The translations under genes and the position numbers were made by a program. Of a stretch of DNA of 64,000 nucleotides, positions 1-9,006 are shown piece by piece; positions within the stretch are counted from its first letter, which is position 1; each line of letters starts with the position of its first letter. The notes beneath the pieces are model-generated. The model was not told the DNA's origin and made no database searches. It saw only the letters and a list, made by a program, of their open reading frames with translations. The DNA comes from Candidatus Rokuibacteriota bacterium (GTDB lineage: Bacteria; Methylomirabilota; Methylomirabilia; Rokubacteriales; CSP1-6): positions 1 through 64,000 of the forward strand of contig QHTB01000137.1 in the NCBI GenBank assembly GCA_003220615.1, read 5' to 3'.

Positions 1-318
1 CTCGACCGCCTCGTTGGCGACGACCAGGATCCGATCCGCCGGCTCGTCGTAGCCGACGCCCACCGCGCCGACGTCCCACAGCGAATCGACCGGCTCGAGC
101 AACGGCATGTCCTTGGCCGCGGGCCGGTCCATCGTCTTCAGACGGACGAGCAGCCCGGCCACGTACTCGGCGAGCGCGCCGACCTGTTCCTTCTCGCACT
201 TGAGCGTGACCAGGGTCTCGGCCTGGCGCCCCTGCAAATAGAACGTCCGCTTGCCCGGCTGGCCCACGGCGCCGACGGTGAAGTGGTCGGGCGCGTCGAA
301 GTCGAACGACGCGCTCAT
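1..318 (-). CDS. DUF3090 family protein (C-terminus off window)
   Basis: The N-terminal 106 residues are visible on the minus strand, starting at ATG 318; the rest lies beyond base 1. The start reads MSASFDFDAPDHFTVGAVG and continues with a KRTFYLQG segment, which I recognise as the DUF3090 family. That family is best known next to an MSMEG_4193-type histidine phosphatase in actinobacteria, and such a gene is directly upstream here, its stop overlapping this start (ATGA). The biochemical function is not established. The arrangement implies co-translation with the phosphatase. The match is from memory of the family pattern, not a search. Confidence 0.75.
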   Translation of the reverse strand, partial: MSASFDFDAPDHFTVGAVGQPGKRTFYLQGRQAETLVTLKCEKEQVGALAEYVAGLLVRLKTMDRPAAKDMPLLEPVDSLWDVGAVGVGYDEPADRILVVANEAVE

Positions 319-959
319 CGCGGAACGAGACCGGCGAGGTCGCCGTCCACCGCGTTGACCGTCAGCACGCGCGGGGCGCCGTCCCCGTAGGCCACCACCG
401 TGATCGACGCCGTCCCGATGGTGATCCGCTGGAAGAGGTCGAGATGCACGCCGAGCGCGTGGGCGACGGCCGCCTTGATCGGATCGGCGTGTGAGACGGC
501 GACGATCGTCCGGCCGGGATGACGGGCGACCAGATCGGCGAGCGTCCCCACCACCCGCGTCTGCATCTCCAGGAACGACTCGCCGTCCGGAAATCTGAAG
601 CCGGAGGCGTGTCGCTGCACGATCGCCCACTCCGGCTTCTTGCGCGCGCGGTCGAGCTTCAGGCCCGCCCACGCTCCGACGTCGATCTCGAGCAGGCCGC
701 GCTCGGTGCGCACGCTCAGCCCGCGCGCGCGAGCGATCGGGGCCGCCGTCTCGCGGGCACGCTCGAGCGGTGAGGAGTAGACCGCGTCGATGCGGGGCAG
801 CTTGGCCAGCCGCTGCGCCGCCGCGTCGGCCTGACGGCGTCCTTCGTCGTCGAGGTGCAGGCCGGGACGGCGTCCGGGAAGCAGCACGCCGGTCGTCGAT
901 GTCTTACCGTGGCGCACCAGCACGACGATCGTCGGCGCGCGCCGGGCTCCGCGTGGCAT
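315..959 (-). CDS. histidine phosphatase superfamily protein (MSMEG_4193-like)
   Basis: 214 residues from ATG 959. The RHG signature with the phospho-acceptor histidine is at H17 (LVRHGKTSTTG). An SSPLERARETA segment follows near residue 70, and the second catalytic histidine sits in AVSHADPIKAA. This is the phosphoglycerate-mutase-like fold used for phosphoester hydrolysis or transfer; the substrate is unknown. An in-frame start 12 codons upstream exists, but ATG 959 lies 6 nt after a TATCCT -10-like box, so a leaderless mRNA starting here is plausible. It is coupled by a 4-nt overlap to the DUF3090 gene, the usual partner of this subfamily. Confidence 0.85.
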   Translation of the reverse strand: MPRGARRAPTIVVLVRHGKTSTTGVLLPGRRPGLHLDDEGRRQADAAAQRLAKLPRIDAVYSSPLERARETAAPIARARGLSVRTERGLLEIDVGAWAGLKLDRARKKPEWAIVQRHASGFRFPDGESFLEMQTRVVGTLADLVARHPGRTIVAVSHADPIKAAVAHALGVHLDLFQRITIGTASITVVAYGDGAPRVLTVNAVDGDLAGLVPR

Positions 960-965
960 CGACGA

Positions 966-981
966 AGGATAGGCGTATACA
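966..981. promoter_or_regulatory. divergent -10 elements for the phosphatase and HAD genes
   Basis: The short gap contains TATCCT on the minus strand (971-966), 6 nt before ATG 959, and TATACA on the plus strand (976-981), 8 nt before an ATG at 990. Both spacings would place transcription starts at or next to the start codons. No convincing -35 boxes were seen, so these are inferred. Confidence 0.4.
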
Positions 982-989
982 CTCCCCGC

Positions 990-1013
990 ATGCAAACCGG
1001 CCTCGACGAATGA
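990..1013 (+). CDS. 7-codon leader ORF overlapping the HAD start
   Basis: ATG 990 encodes MQTGLDE and stops at TGA 1011-1013, overlapping the HAD gene ATG (1010-1012) as ATGA. It begins just after a TATACA box, so it could be a leaderless mini-ORF that delivers ribosomes to the downstream start, which has no clear ribosome-binding site. Expression is inferred, and chance occurrence is possible for an ORF this short. Confidence 0.3.
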   Translation: MQTGLDE

Positions 1014-1633
1014 TCGCCGCCGTGATCTTCGATCTGGGCGGCGTGGTCCTGGAATCCCCGCTCCACGCCATCACCGCCTACGAGCGAGCGCGCGGCCTGC
1101 CGCTCAATGCCATCAACCGCGCCGTGGTCGACGCCGGCGAGGCCGGTGCCTGGGCGCGGCTCGAGCGCGGCGAGCTGACCGTCGAGACGTTCTGCGCGCC
1201 GTTCGAGGCCGAGTGCCGGGCGTGCGGGATCGCCATCGACGCGCGCGATCTGATGGCGCGGATCTCCGAGACGACGGTGGCGCGGCCCGCGATGCTGGAG
1301 GCGATCCGACGGCTCCGTCGCCACGGCCTCCGCGTGGCGGCGTTGACCAACAACTGGCATCACGGTGACCGCACGGTGGGCGACGGGCTCCGCCAGGAGT
1401 TCGACGTCTTCGTGGAGTCGGCCGCGGTCGGGCTGCGGAAGCCCGACCCGCGGATCTACGACGTGGTGTGCCGCGAGCTCGGCGTGGCGCCGGCCCGCGC
1501 CGTGTTCCTCGACGACATCGGCCGCAACCTCAAGCCGGCGCGCGCCCTCGGGATGGCGACGATCAAGGTGGACGATCCCGTGCCGGCACTCCGCGAGCTG
1601 GGCACGCTCCTCGGTCTCGAGCTGGTCGGTTAG
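1010..1633 (+). CDS. HAD-superfamily hydrolase (YihX/ACAD10-N type)
   Basis: 207 residues. HAD motif I is VIFDLGGVV with nucleophile D8; the usual second aspartate is Gly, as in YihX-like sugar phosphatases and the ACAD10/epoxide-hydrolase N-terminal group. Motif II is AALTNNW, motif III lies in GLRKPDPRIY, and motif IV is FLDDIGRN. The helical cap sits between residues 15 and 90. Phosphatase activity on a small metabolite is likely; the substrate is not deducible. Start ATG 1010 was chosen because motif I must lie at the N-terminus; longer in-frame sequence upstream overlaps the divergent phosphatase gene. Confidence 0.85.
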   Translation: MIAAVIFDLGGVVLESPLHAITAYERARGLPLNAINRAVVDAGEAGAWARLERGELTVETFCAPFEAECRACGIAIDARDLMARISETTVARPAMLEAIRRLRRHGLRVAALTNNWHHGDRTVGDGLRQEFDVFVESAAVGLRKPDPRIYDVVCRELGVAPARAVFLDDIGRNLKPARALGMATIKVDDPVPALRELGTLLGLELVG

Positions 1634-1647
1634 GGAGGGATCGCTCC

Positions 1648-1920
1648 ATGCTGTTCATGGTGATCGAGAGCTTTCGCAATCAGGACGCGAAGTCGATCTA
1701 CCGTCGACTCCGCGATCGGGGCCGGTCGACCCCGGAAGGATTGCAGTTCGTGAACAGCTGGGTCACCGCCGATCTGGCGCGTTGCTTCCAGTTGATGGAG
1801 TGCGACGACGTCACGCTGCTTCAGCGGTGGGTCACCGAGTGGTCCGATCTCGTCGGCTTCGAGATCGTACCCGTCGTCTCCGGCAAGGACACGGCCGGAG
1901 CGCTCTCCGGTCAACTCTGA
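1648..1920 (+). CDS. DUF3303-like small protein
   Basis: 90 residues beginning MLFMVIESFRNQDAKSIYRR, with a ferredoxin-like alternation and a central GLQFVNSWV and CFQLMECDD segment. This resembles the DUF3303 family of small dimeric alpha/beta-barrel-like proteins with no defined function. ATG 1648 follows a GGGAGGGATCG ribosome-binding site and lies 14 nt after the HAD stop, so the two are probably co-transcribed. No catalytic motif is apparent. Confidence 0.7.
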   Translation: MLFMVIESFRNQDAKSIYRRLRDRGRSTPEGLQFVNSWVTADLARCFQLMECDDVTLLQRWVTEWSDLVGFEIVPVVSGKDTAGALSGQL

Positions 1921-1948
1921 CCGACGTCACCTTCAGAAGTACACCGCT

Positions 1949-2932
1949 TCAGAGGTACACCGCCTTCATCTGAGGCTCAGGGTACCGGGGACCAGCGGCG
2001 GCGCCGGCCGGGACCGCGTCGGCGAGCTGCTTGACGTCGTCGCCACTGAGCGTCACGTCGAGGGCGCCGAGGTTCTCTTCGAGGCGGCTCCGGCGCTTCG
2101 TTCCCGGAATCGGCACGACGTCCGGGCCCTGCGCCAACAGCCACGCGAGCACGAGCTGGCCCGGCGTGCAGCCCTTCTCGCGCGCGACGGCCTCGACACG
2201 TCGCACCAGCTCGACGTTCTTGACGAGGTTGGCGTCCTGGAAGCGCGGATGGGCGCGGCGGCGATCGCCTTCGGGCACATCACCCGGGCCGTGGACGGTA
2301 CCGGTCAGCAGGCCACGGCCGAGCGGCGCGTAGGCGACGAACGAGATGCCGAGATCGCGCGTGACGACCAGCGTCTCCTCGGCCTCGGTCCGATAGAGCA
2401 GCGAGTACTCGGTCTGCACGGCCGTGATCGGATGGGTGGCGTGGGCGCGGCGAATCGTCGCGGGCTTCGCCTCGCAGAGGCCGAGGTAGCGCACCTTGCC
2501 CTGCTCGATGAGCCGCGCCATCGCGCCGACCGTCTCCTCGATCGGCACGGTGGAATCGACGCGGTGCTGGTAGTAGAGGTCGATGACGTCGACGCCGAGA
2601 CGCCGGAGGCTCGCGTCGCACGCCTGCGCCACGTACTCGGGCCGGCCGTTGATCAGGTTGGGGCCGCTCTCGCTCCGCACCTGGCCGAACTTGGTGGCCA
2701 GGACGACGGCGCCCCAGCGCCCCCGCAGCGCCTGGGCGAGCAACTCCTCGTTGTGGCCCCAACCGTACATGTCGGAGGAATCGATGAAGTTGATGCCGAG
2801 GTCGAGGGCGCGGTGGATCAACGCAATGGACTCGGGGTCCTGGCCCGGGCCGTAGGCGCCCGAGAAGGACATCCCGCCGAGACCGAGGGCCGAGACCGAC
2901 AGTGAGCTTTTGCCAAGCGTCCGACGCTGCAT
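1949..2932 (-). CDS. aldo/keto reductase
   Basis: 327 residues, the usual length for an NADPH-dependent aldo/keto reductase with a (beta/alpha)8 barrel. The catalytic tetrad is visible as D51 and Y56 (FIDSSDMYG), K81 (LATKFG) and H123 (YYQHRVD). The C-terminal cofactor segment [16 protein letters not shown] supplies residues that bind the NADPH phosphate. It resembles the YakC/AKR13-type group that reduces aldehydes or ketones; the natural substrate is unknown. It stands alone, transcribed toward the DUF3303 gene and divergent from the NYN gene. Confidence 0.93.
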   Translation of the reverse strand: MQRRTLGKSSLSVSALGLGGMSFSGAYGPGQDPESIALIHRALDLGINFIDSSDMYGWGHNEELLAQALRGRWGAVVLATKFGQVRSESGPNLINGRPEYVAQACDASLRRLGVDVIDLYYQHRVDSTVPIEETVGAMARLIEQGKVRYLGLCEAKPATIRRAHATHPITAVQTEYSLLYRTEAEETLVVTRDLGISFVAYAPLGRGLLTGTVHGPGDVPEGDRRRAHPRFQDANLVKNVELVRRVEAVAREKGCTPGQLVLAWLLAQGPDVVPIPGTKRRSRLEENLGALDVTLSGDDVKQLADAVPAGAAAGPRYPEPQMKAVYL

Positions 2933-3001
2933 GGGGCCTCCTGTTCCAGGTGGTGCGGGATTCTACTACACGGCCCGAGCGGCCCGTTTATCATCAGGGG
3001 C

Positions 3002-4132
3002 ATGGCACGTACGAGTAGCCCACGGCGCCGCCGAAGCGGCACCAAACGAACCACCCCTCCCGCCACACAAGCACCACCACCACCCCCCGAGCCGGTTGCC
3101 GAGGCTCCCGAGCCCGAGGTCGCGCTCGCCGAACCCGAGCGTGGGTTCGCGGCGCGCGTGCCTCCGCCGGAGCCCGAGCGCCCGTGGCCAGCCGCCCGGC
3201 GCGTGATCTTCTTCGACGTCGAGAACACGAGCCGTCCCGAGCACATCGCGCGCATGATCGAGCATCTCTCGATCGACCGCCAGGGACGTCGTACCGATTT
3301 CGTCGCCGTCGGGAACTGGCGCGTGATCGGCAGCGACACCGGGCGACTGCTCGCCCGTCATGGCGCGCATCTCGTCCACAGCGCGCCCTCCACCGGTGTG
3401 CGCGACTGGAGCGATCTGCGGATCGCGGTGACGGCCGGCGTGTGGCTGGGCGGCGCGCGGCCGGGCGACGTGCTCGAGATCGTCTCCGATGATCGCGCGT
3501 TCGACGCCGTCGGCGACGTCGCCTCCACCCTCGGCGTCTCGTTCAAGCGACTGTCCTATCGCGCGCTCATCGGCGCCCACGCGGCGGTGCTGCCCGCCGA
3601 GCGCGAGATGCCCGACTCGCGCGGGCGCCCCCGCCGTGGTCGTCGCGGTCGGGGAGGCCGACCGCGTCATCGCCCGCCGCAGCTCGCTCCGGCGCCCGTC
3701 GCTCCCGTCGAGCGCCTTCCCATCCGGGAGGCGCCGGCCGACGAGTCGGCCCACTCGGCGCCGCACGACGAGATCGTCGGTGTCGTGCGCGAGCTGGTGG
3801 AGCGGACATCCGATCACTCGGTGCTCATCGACACGCTCGCCAACGCGCTCAAGTCGCGAGGCTTTCGCCGGCCGCCCGGTTCTCCTCGCCTGATCACGCG
3901 GCTCCGGCGGATCAAGGAGCTCAGCGTGAGTCCGACTGGGATGATCACGCTGGTGGCGCCGCTGGCGGACGATGAAGATCGCGCGGCGCCGATCTGGGAG
4001 CCGCCGAGCGTACCCGAGCCGGTCGCCACTCCCAGCGAGTCGGGCGAAGCCCCCAACCGCCGCCGGCGTCGCGGGCGTCGTGGTGGACGCCGGCGCCGTC
4101 GTCACCCGACCGCGATCCCTCCCGCGGTGTGA
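3002..4132 (+). CDS. NYN (PIN-like) and OST-HTH/LOTUS domain protein
   Basis: 376 residues. A Pro/Arg-rich N-terminus of about 65 residues precedes a NYN domain (about 67-190) with RVIFFDVENTS (acidic D72), a WSDLRIAV segment and EIVSDDRAFD, matching the acidic cluster of PIN-like nucleases. A very basic Arg/Gly linker (about 200-235) leads to an OST-HTH/LOTUS module (about 257-320, ending ELSVSPTGMITL), then another Arg-rich tail. NYN plus LOTUS suggests RNA binding and possible RNA cleavage. The basic linkers support nucleic-acid contact. Partners and targets are unknown. Confidence 0.8.
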   Translation: MARTSSPRRRRSGTKRTTPPATQAPPPPPEPVAEAPEPEVALAEPERGFAARVPPPEPERPWPAARRVIFFDVENTSRPEHIARMIEHLSIDRQGRRTDFVAVGNWRVIGSDTGRLLARHGAHLVHSAPSTGVRDWSDLRIAVTAGVWLGGARPGDVLEIVSDDRAFDAVGDVASTLGVSFKRLSYRALIGAHAAVLPAEREMPDSRGRPRRGRRGRGGRPRHRPPQLAPAPVAPVERLPIREAPADESAHSAPHDEIVGVVRELVERTSDHSVLIDTLANALKSRGFRRPPGSPRLITRLRRIKELSVSPTGMITLVAPLADDEDRAAPIWEPPSVPEPVATPSESGEAPNRRRRRGRRGGRRRRRHPTAIPPAV

Positions 4133-4175
4133 GCCACCCACGGTAAAGAGCACCGGCTAGCGAGGGGGTCACCCA

Positions 4176-4234
4176 CCGCGGGATATAGGGGCCGCGCCCC
4201 GCCGCGGGATATACGTGCTCCGCCGCGGGATATA
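4176..4234. repeat. three direct copies of CCGCGGGATATA
   Basis: CCGCGGGATATA occurs at 4176-4187, 4202-4213 and 4223-4234, spaced 26 and 21 nt start to start, immediately upstream of a small unknown gene. It could be a regulator binding array or a short duplication. Spacers are too short and irregular for CRISPR. Confidence 0.6.
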
Positions 4235-4251
4235 GATGTCTATACGCCGCG

Positions 4252-4506
4252 ATGTATTGTCGTCGGGCCGCTCGCTGGCCGATAGTAGCGCTCGCCGTGT
4301 CCGAGACCGCGTCCCTGACCCCGACGATCGTGCAGCTCATGGAGCACCACGTCTCCCTGCGCTTCGACCGCGGCCTGATCCAGCGCCTGCACCGCCAGCG
4401 CCCGGCCGTCGATTCGCAGGAGTCCCCCGACCTGTTCAAGCTCTTCGGCCTGTTCGAGCTGCTCGTGAACGAGGTCTGGGGCGTGATCGAGCCCGGCACG
4501 AGCTGA
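4252..4506 (+). CDS. small hypothetical protein
   Basis: Up to 84 residues; not recognised. The C-terminal half, DLFKLFGLFELLVNEVWGVI, is hydrophobic and amphipathic, with HHVSLRFDRGLIQRLHRQ before it. Starts at ATG 4252, GTG 4297 or ATG 4339 are all possible, and the segment from 4297 looks the most protein-like. It lies downstream of the CCGCGGGATATA repeats and is convergent with the molybdopterin gene 11 nt away. It could be non-coding. Confidence 0.45.
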   Translation: MYCRRAARWPIVALAVSETASLTPTIVQLMEHHVSLRFDRGLIQRLHRQRPAVDSQESPDLFKLFGLFELLVNEVWGVIEPGTS

Positions 4507-4517
4507 GCGTCCCGCGG

Positions 4518-6545
4518 TCAGCGCGCGGCGACTTCGACCATCGCGTCGAACGCGGCCTGGCCACCGGAGAACCCGAAGACCTCCACCGCCTCGTCAGGGA
4601 TGGCGGCAGCGCCTGACGTCAGCCGGTTCACGCCTTCCCAGCCGTCACGCATCCACACCGTCCCCGTCCGAATCCGGGTGGTGACGCGAGCGCGCGCCTC
4701 GAACTCACCGCGCTCGTTGTAGATCCGGATCGGCCCGTCGTCCACCACGCCGCGGGCCGCGGCGTCGGCGGGCGCGATCCACAGCACGGGCTCCGGGTCG
4801 GCCGCCGCCAGCGTCGGCAGCGCGCGCCCGTGATCGTAGAAGCCGTGGAACTGGGTCAGCGTTCGGCCCTGGCGGAACGCCAGCGGATACGACGACCGCG
4901 GCGGCGCCTCGTAGACCGGCAGCTCGGGCAATCCGAGCTCACGCGCTCGCTGGGAGACGAGCTCGATCTTGCCCGAGGGTGTCGGGAACACGAGATCGGG
5001 ATGGGCGACGTGCGAGATCCGGAGCGCGCGGATCCCGCCTTCGGCGCGCAGCGCGGCGATCGTCGCGTGACCGGTCGAGGGATGGTCGAGGATCGCATCG
5101 AGCGGCCCCTCATCGGTGGCCCACGGATAGAAATCGTCGAGGCCCAGTCGGCGCGCCAGCTCGCTCAGGATCCACGTCACGGTCCGGCAGTCGGCCGGTG
5201 GCTCGAGCATCTTCGGCATCAGGTAGAGATGCGTGTTCGTGCTCTTCGCCCCCAGCTCCTCGAGCCAGGCCGTGGCCGGCAGCACGACGTCGGCGTGCCG
5301 CTGCGCCGTGCCGTTCATGAAGAGGTCGTAGGCCACGACGAGGTCGCAGCGATCGAGGCCGGCGGCCACCTGCTCGGCGTCGGCGTAGGAGGAGAGCATG
5401 TCGGTGCCGAAGAGCAGCATGACGCTGACGTCGCCGCCGACCAGCGCTTCGGTGACGCGCGCCATCTGGCTCGGCACGTAACGTCCCGGCGGCCGGCGCT
5501 CCTGGGCCACGATGCTCGTCAGGGCCTGGCCGTGCGTCGCGCTCCCGTGGCGCGGTCCGAGTCCTCCGCCCGGGATGCCCACCTGGCCGACGAGCGCGGG
5601 CAGGCACGCGACGGCCCGGCCCGCCGTCCAGCCGTTGGCACCCTTGTGCATCGACGAGCCGCCGAGGACGATCATCGACGGCCGCGTCGTGGCGTAGCGC
5701 CGCGCGAGCGCGATGATGCGGTCGGCCGGGATGCCGATGATCTCGGAGGCCCACGCGGGCGAATGGCGCGCGACGTGGCCGGCCAGCGCCTCGAAGCCGA
5801 CGGTATAACGCTCGATGAAGTCGCGATCGTAGAGCTGCTCGGCGACGATGACGTTCATCATCGCGAGCGCGAGCGCCGTGTCGGTGCCGGGCCGGAGGAT
5901 CAAGACCTCGTTGGATTGCGCGGCGGCTTCGGTCTCGCGCACGTCGATGGTCACGACGCGCGCGCCGCGGCGCCGGGCGGCGGCCACGTGGCGCGCCGTG
6001 TTCGGCTGCGACGCGAGGTTGGCGCCCCACAGCACGATCAGCGCGCTGTGTACGCCCATGTCCTCCTTGGTATTCGTCTCGAGCAGGCCGGTGAGGCCGA
6101 GGCCGAAGGCGCCCAGGCCCCAGCAGATCATCGTCGGGCTCCACCACTGGCAGCCGTAGAGATTGGCGAACCGGCGGAGCAAATGAGACGCGACGCGCGT
6201 GCCGTAGTTGTTCGCGAAGACCCCGTGTCCCGACCACGTCCCGACGGCCTCGCGGCCGGCCGCGCGCATGCGCGCGACGATCAGGTCGAGCGCCTCGCCC
6301 CAGTTCGCACGCCGCCATTCACCGTCGCGCCGGCCGTCGCGGATCAGCGGGTGGAGCAGGCGCTGAGGGTTGCCGATGATCTCGCGTGAAGCCTGGCCGC
6401 GGATGCAGAGGAAGCCCTGACTGTCCGGGTTGTCGGGATCCCCGCGGACGCCGAGGAGCCGGCCGTCGTCGATGTCGACCAGCATCCCGCACAGGGTGGG
6501 ATGACAGTTCATCGGGCACATGGTGCGGACGGTCGCCGGCGCCAT
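4518..6545 (-). CDS. molybdopterin-dependent oxidoreductase, DMSO-reductase family
   Basis: 675 residues. An N-terminal Fe-S domain carries C10, C14, C19 and C47 (CPMNCHPTLCG then FLCIRG), followed by GDPDNP, a bis-MGD-binding core (WGANLASQP, VTIDVRETEAA, LRPGTDTALALAM) and a C-terminal molydopterin-binding domain (ARARVTTRIRTGTVWM). C141 in TMICWGLG aligns by eye with the metal-ligand Sec/Cys of formate dehydrogenases. It is probably a cytoplasmic oxidoreductase because no Tat signal is visible. There are no electron-transfer subunits nearby, so the substrate and acceptor are unknown. Confidence 0.88.
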   Translation of the reverse strand: MAPATVRTMCPMNCHPTLCGMLVDIDDGRLLGVRGDPDNPDSQGFLCIRGQASREIIGNPQRLLHPLIRDGRRDGEWRRANWGEALDLIVARMRAAGREAVGTWSGHGVFANNYGTRVASHLLRRFANLYGCQWWSPTMICWGLGAFGLGLTGLLETNTKEDMGVHSALIVLWGANLASQPNTARHVAAARRRGARVVTIDVRETEAAAQSNEVLILRPGTDTALALAMMNVIVAEQLYDRDFIERYTVGFEALAGHVARHSPAWASEIIGIPADRIIALARRYATTRPSMIVLGGSSMHKGANGWTAGRAVACLPALVGQVGIPGGGLGPRHGSATHGQALTSIVAQERRPPGRYVPSQMARVTEALVGGDVSVMLLFGTDMLSSYADAEQVAAGLDRCDLVVAYDLFMNGTAQRHADVVLPATAWLEELGAKSTNTHLYLMPKMLEPPADCRTVTWILSELARRLGLDDFYPWATDEGPLDAILDHPSTGHATIAALRAEGGIRALRISHVAHPDLVFPTPSGKIELVSQRARELGLPELPVYEAPPRSSYPLAFRQGRTLTQFHGFYDHGRALPTLAAADPEPVLWIAPADAAARGVVDDGPIRIYNERGEFEARARVTTRIRTGTVWMRDGWEGVNRLTSGAAAIPDEAVEVFGFSGGQAAFDAMVEVAAR

Positions 6546-6576
6546 CGCCGGGAGGATATCACCCGGGCTTTCGTTA

Positions 6577-6605
6577 TTGACAAACGCGGGGCGTTTTTCT
6601 ATCGT
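6577..6605 (+). promoter_or_regulatory. sigma70-type promoter
   Basis: TTGACA (6577-6582), a 17-nt spacer and TATCGT (6600-6605) precede the secreted protein gene at 6638. The spacer contains AACGC-GGG-GCGTTTTT, a short hairpin followed by T residues, which could also act as a weak terminator or a pause. Confidence 0.55.
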
Positions 6606-6637
6606 GCCGTCGCTCCATCTCCTCGAAGAGGTGAGCG

Positions 6638-7000
6638 ATGACAGGCACGCCCCGCCGATCAGCCCTCTGTTTGGTCCTCTCGGGTTTTCTCTGGTCTCTG
6701 TCCACAGAACCTGCCGTGGCCGGGAACGTCACGGTGACGGACGTGCGTGAGCTTGCTGGCTTCTGTGAGACCTATCTACAGACCTATACCGACTGGATCT
6801 GGACGGCGATGGCACGGATCGTCGCGGAGAACGGACCCGACACGACCTTCGGGCCCCTGGTCAGCGAAGAGCGCAGGTTCGACGACGAACGGGCATCCGA
6901 CAACGTGACGTCCGCAAGCCGGCGGCCGATGTTCCAGGGCTCCGGCGGGATTCACGTGTACCGGCTGGTCAAACGCCTCAGTCGAAGTCACGCCCCCTAG
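6638..7000 (+). CDS. secreted hypothetical protein
   Basis: 120 residues with an N-terminal signal peptide: basic MTGTPRRS, a hydrophobic core (ALCLVLSGFLWSL), and a likely cleavage after AVA in EPAVAGN. The mature region is about 90 residues with aromatic clusters (FCETYLQTYTDWIW) and no recognised domain. ATG 6638 follows GAGGTGAGCG. A TTGACA-N17-TATCGT promoter sits upstream, so it is probably expressed alone. Function unknown. Confidence 0.6.
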   Translation: MTGTPRRSALCLVLSGFLWSLSTEPAVAGNVTVTDVRELAGFCETYLQTYTDWIWTAMARIVAENGPDTTFGPLVSEERRFDDERASDNVTSASRRPMFQGSGGIHVYRLVKRLSRSHAP

Positions 7001-7011
7001 CCGAAGCGGCG

Positions 7012-8076
<1,065 letters not shown>

Positions 8077-8083
8077 AGGGGCC

Positions 8084-8923
8084 TCATTCTACCCCGGTGG
8101 CCGTCCCGTCCTTCCGCGCGAGGACCATGAGCGAATTGGCGATGGCGCGCGCCGGCGGAAAGCGCGCGAGGCGCCGATCGAGCGCACGGAGGCCGCGGTA
8201 GACCGACGCCAATACCGGGCCCACGCGCTCACGGTGCAGGACCGTGGACGGGATCAGGTTCGTCGCGGCGTGGATCCCCCACACTTTCACCGGCGTCAGG
8301 CCGGCCGCCCGGAGCAGCGCGCGCAGCTCACGCGCCCTGAACAAGCGCATCGGGCCATAGCCGGGATACTCGGTCCACACGCCGTCGGCGCCGTTGCCCA
8401 CGATCTGTCGCCACGCCTGGGTGGGCGTCAGGCCGTAGCCGAGACGATCGCCGGTGACGCTGTTGACGAGCGCCCAGGCGAGGTCGAGGCGGCCGCGGTG
8501 CTCGCACTCGAGCAGCAGCAGGCCGTCAGGCCGCAGCACGCGGCCGAACTCGCGGAGCGCGCGGGTCGCATCGCTGGCGAACGACAGCGTGCTGCCGCAG
8601 CACACGATCGCGTCGAAGCAGCCGGTTGCATAGGGAAGCTCTTCGATCGTTCCCTGCACCGCCGGAATCTTCGGAAGCCGCCGCCGGGCGACCGCGAGCA
8701 TGCCCGCCGCGATGTCGAGGCCGTGCGTCTCGTAGCCGAACCCTCTGAGGAGCGCTGCTTGAAAGCCGGTGCCGCAGCCGGCATCGAGCGCGCGGCCGCC
8801 GCCGCGCGCGAGCGTGAGGCGAAGAATCCGGTGCATGACTTCGTAGAGGTGCTCGTACCACGGCTCGAGCACGTCGTAGGTTGCCGCCATGGCGTCGAAC
8901 CGCCGGGCGACGTCGAGCGTCAT
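8084..8923 (-). CDS. class I SAM-dependent methyltransferase
   Basis: 279 residues from ATG 8923, chosen because a strong GGAGGAAAGGACG site precedes it; a longer in-frame start would run into the divergent gene. Motif I is ALDAGCGTGFQAALL, followed by HGLDIAAGM (acidic residue for the SAM ribose), FDAIVCCGS and LREFGRVLRPDGLLLLE. This is a UbiE/COQ5-like methyltransferase fold. The C-terminal 100 residues are Arg-rich and may bind the acceptor. Substrate unknown. Confidence 0.88.
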   Translation of the reverse strand: MTLDVARRFDAMAATYDVLEPWYEHLYEVMHRILRLTLARGGGRALDAGCGTGFQAALLRGFGYETHGLDIAAGMLAVARRRLPKIPAVQGTIEELPYATGCFDAIVCCGSTLSFASDATRALREFGRVLRPDGLLLLECEHRGRLDLAWALVNSVTGDRLGYGLTPTQAWRQIVGNGADGVWTEYPGYGPMRLFRARELRALLRAAGLTPVKVWGIHAATNLIPSTVLHRERVGPVLASVYRGLRALDRRLARFPPARAIANSLMVLARKDGTATGVE

Positions 8924-9006
8924 CGTCCTTTCCTCCGGGTGTGGCGCGGCATAGTCTAAACGCGGCGCGCCGGCGACGCGCGGACAACTGTGGCCTGGGA
9001 GGTCCA

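Noticed and set aside
4176-4234. Considered as a CRISPR fragment
   Set aside because: Repeats are only 12 nt with 9-14 nt spacers of unequal length; no cas genes.
4518-6545. Considered as a second selenoprotein (formate-dehydrogenase type)
   Set aside because: The metal-ligand position is an ordinary Cys codon and no in-frame UGA is present.
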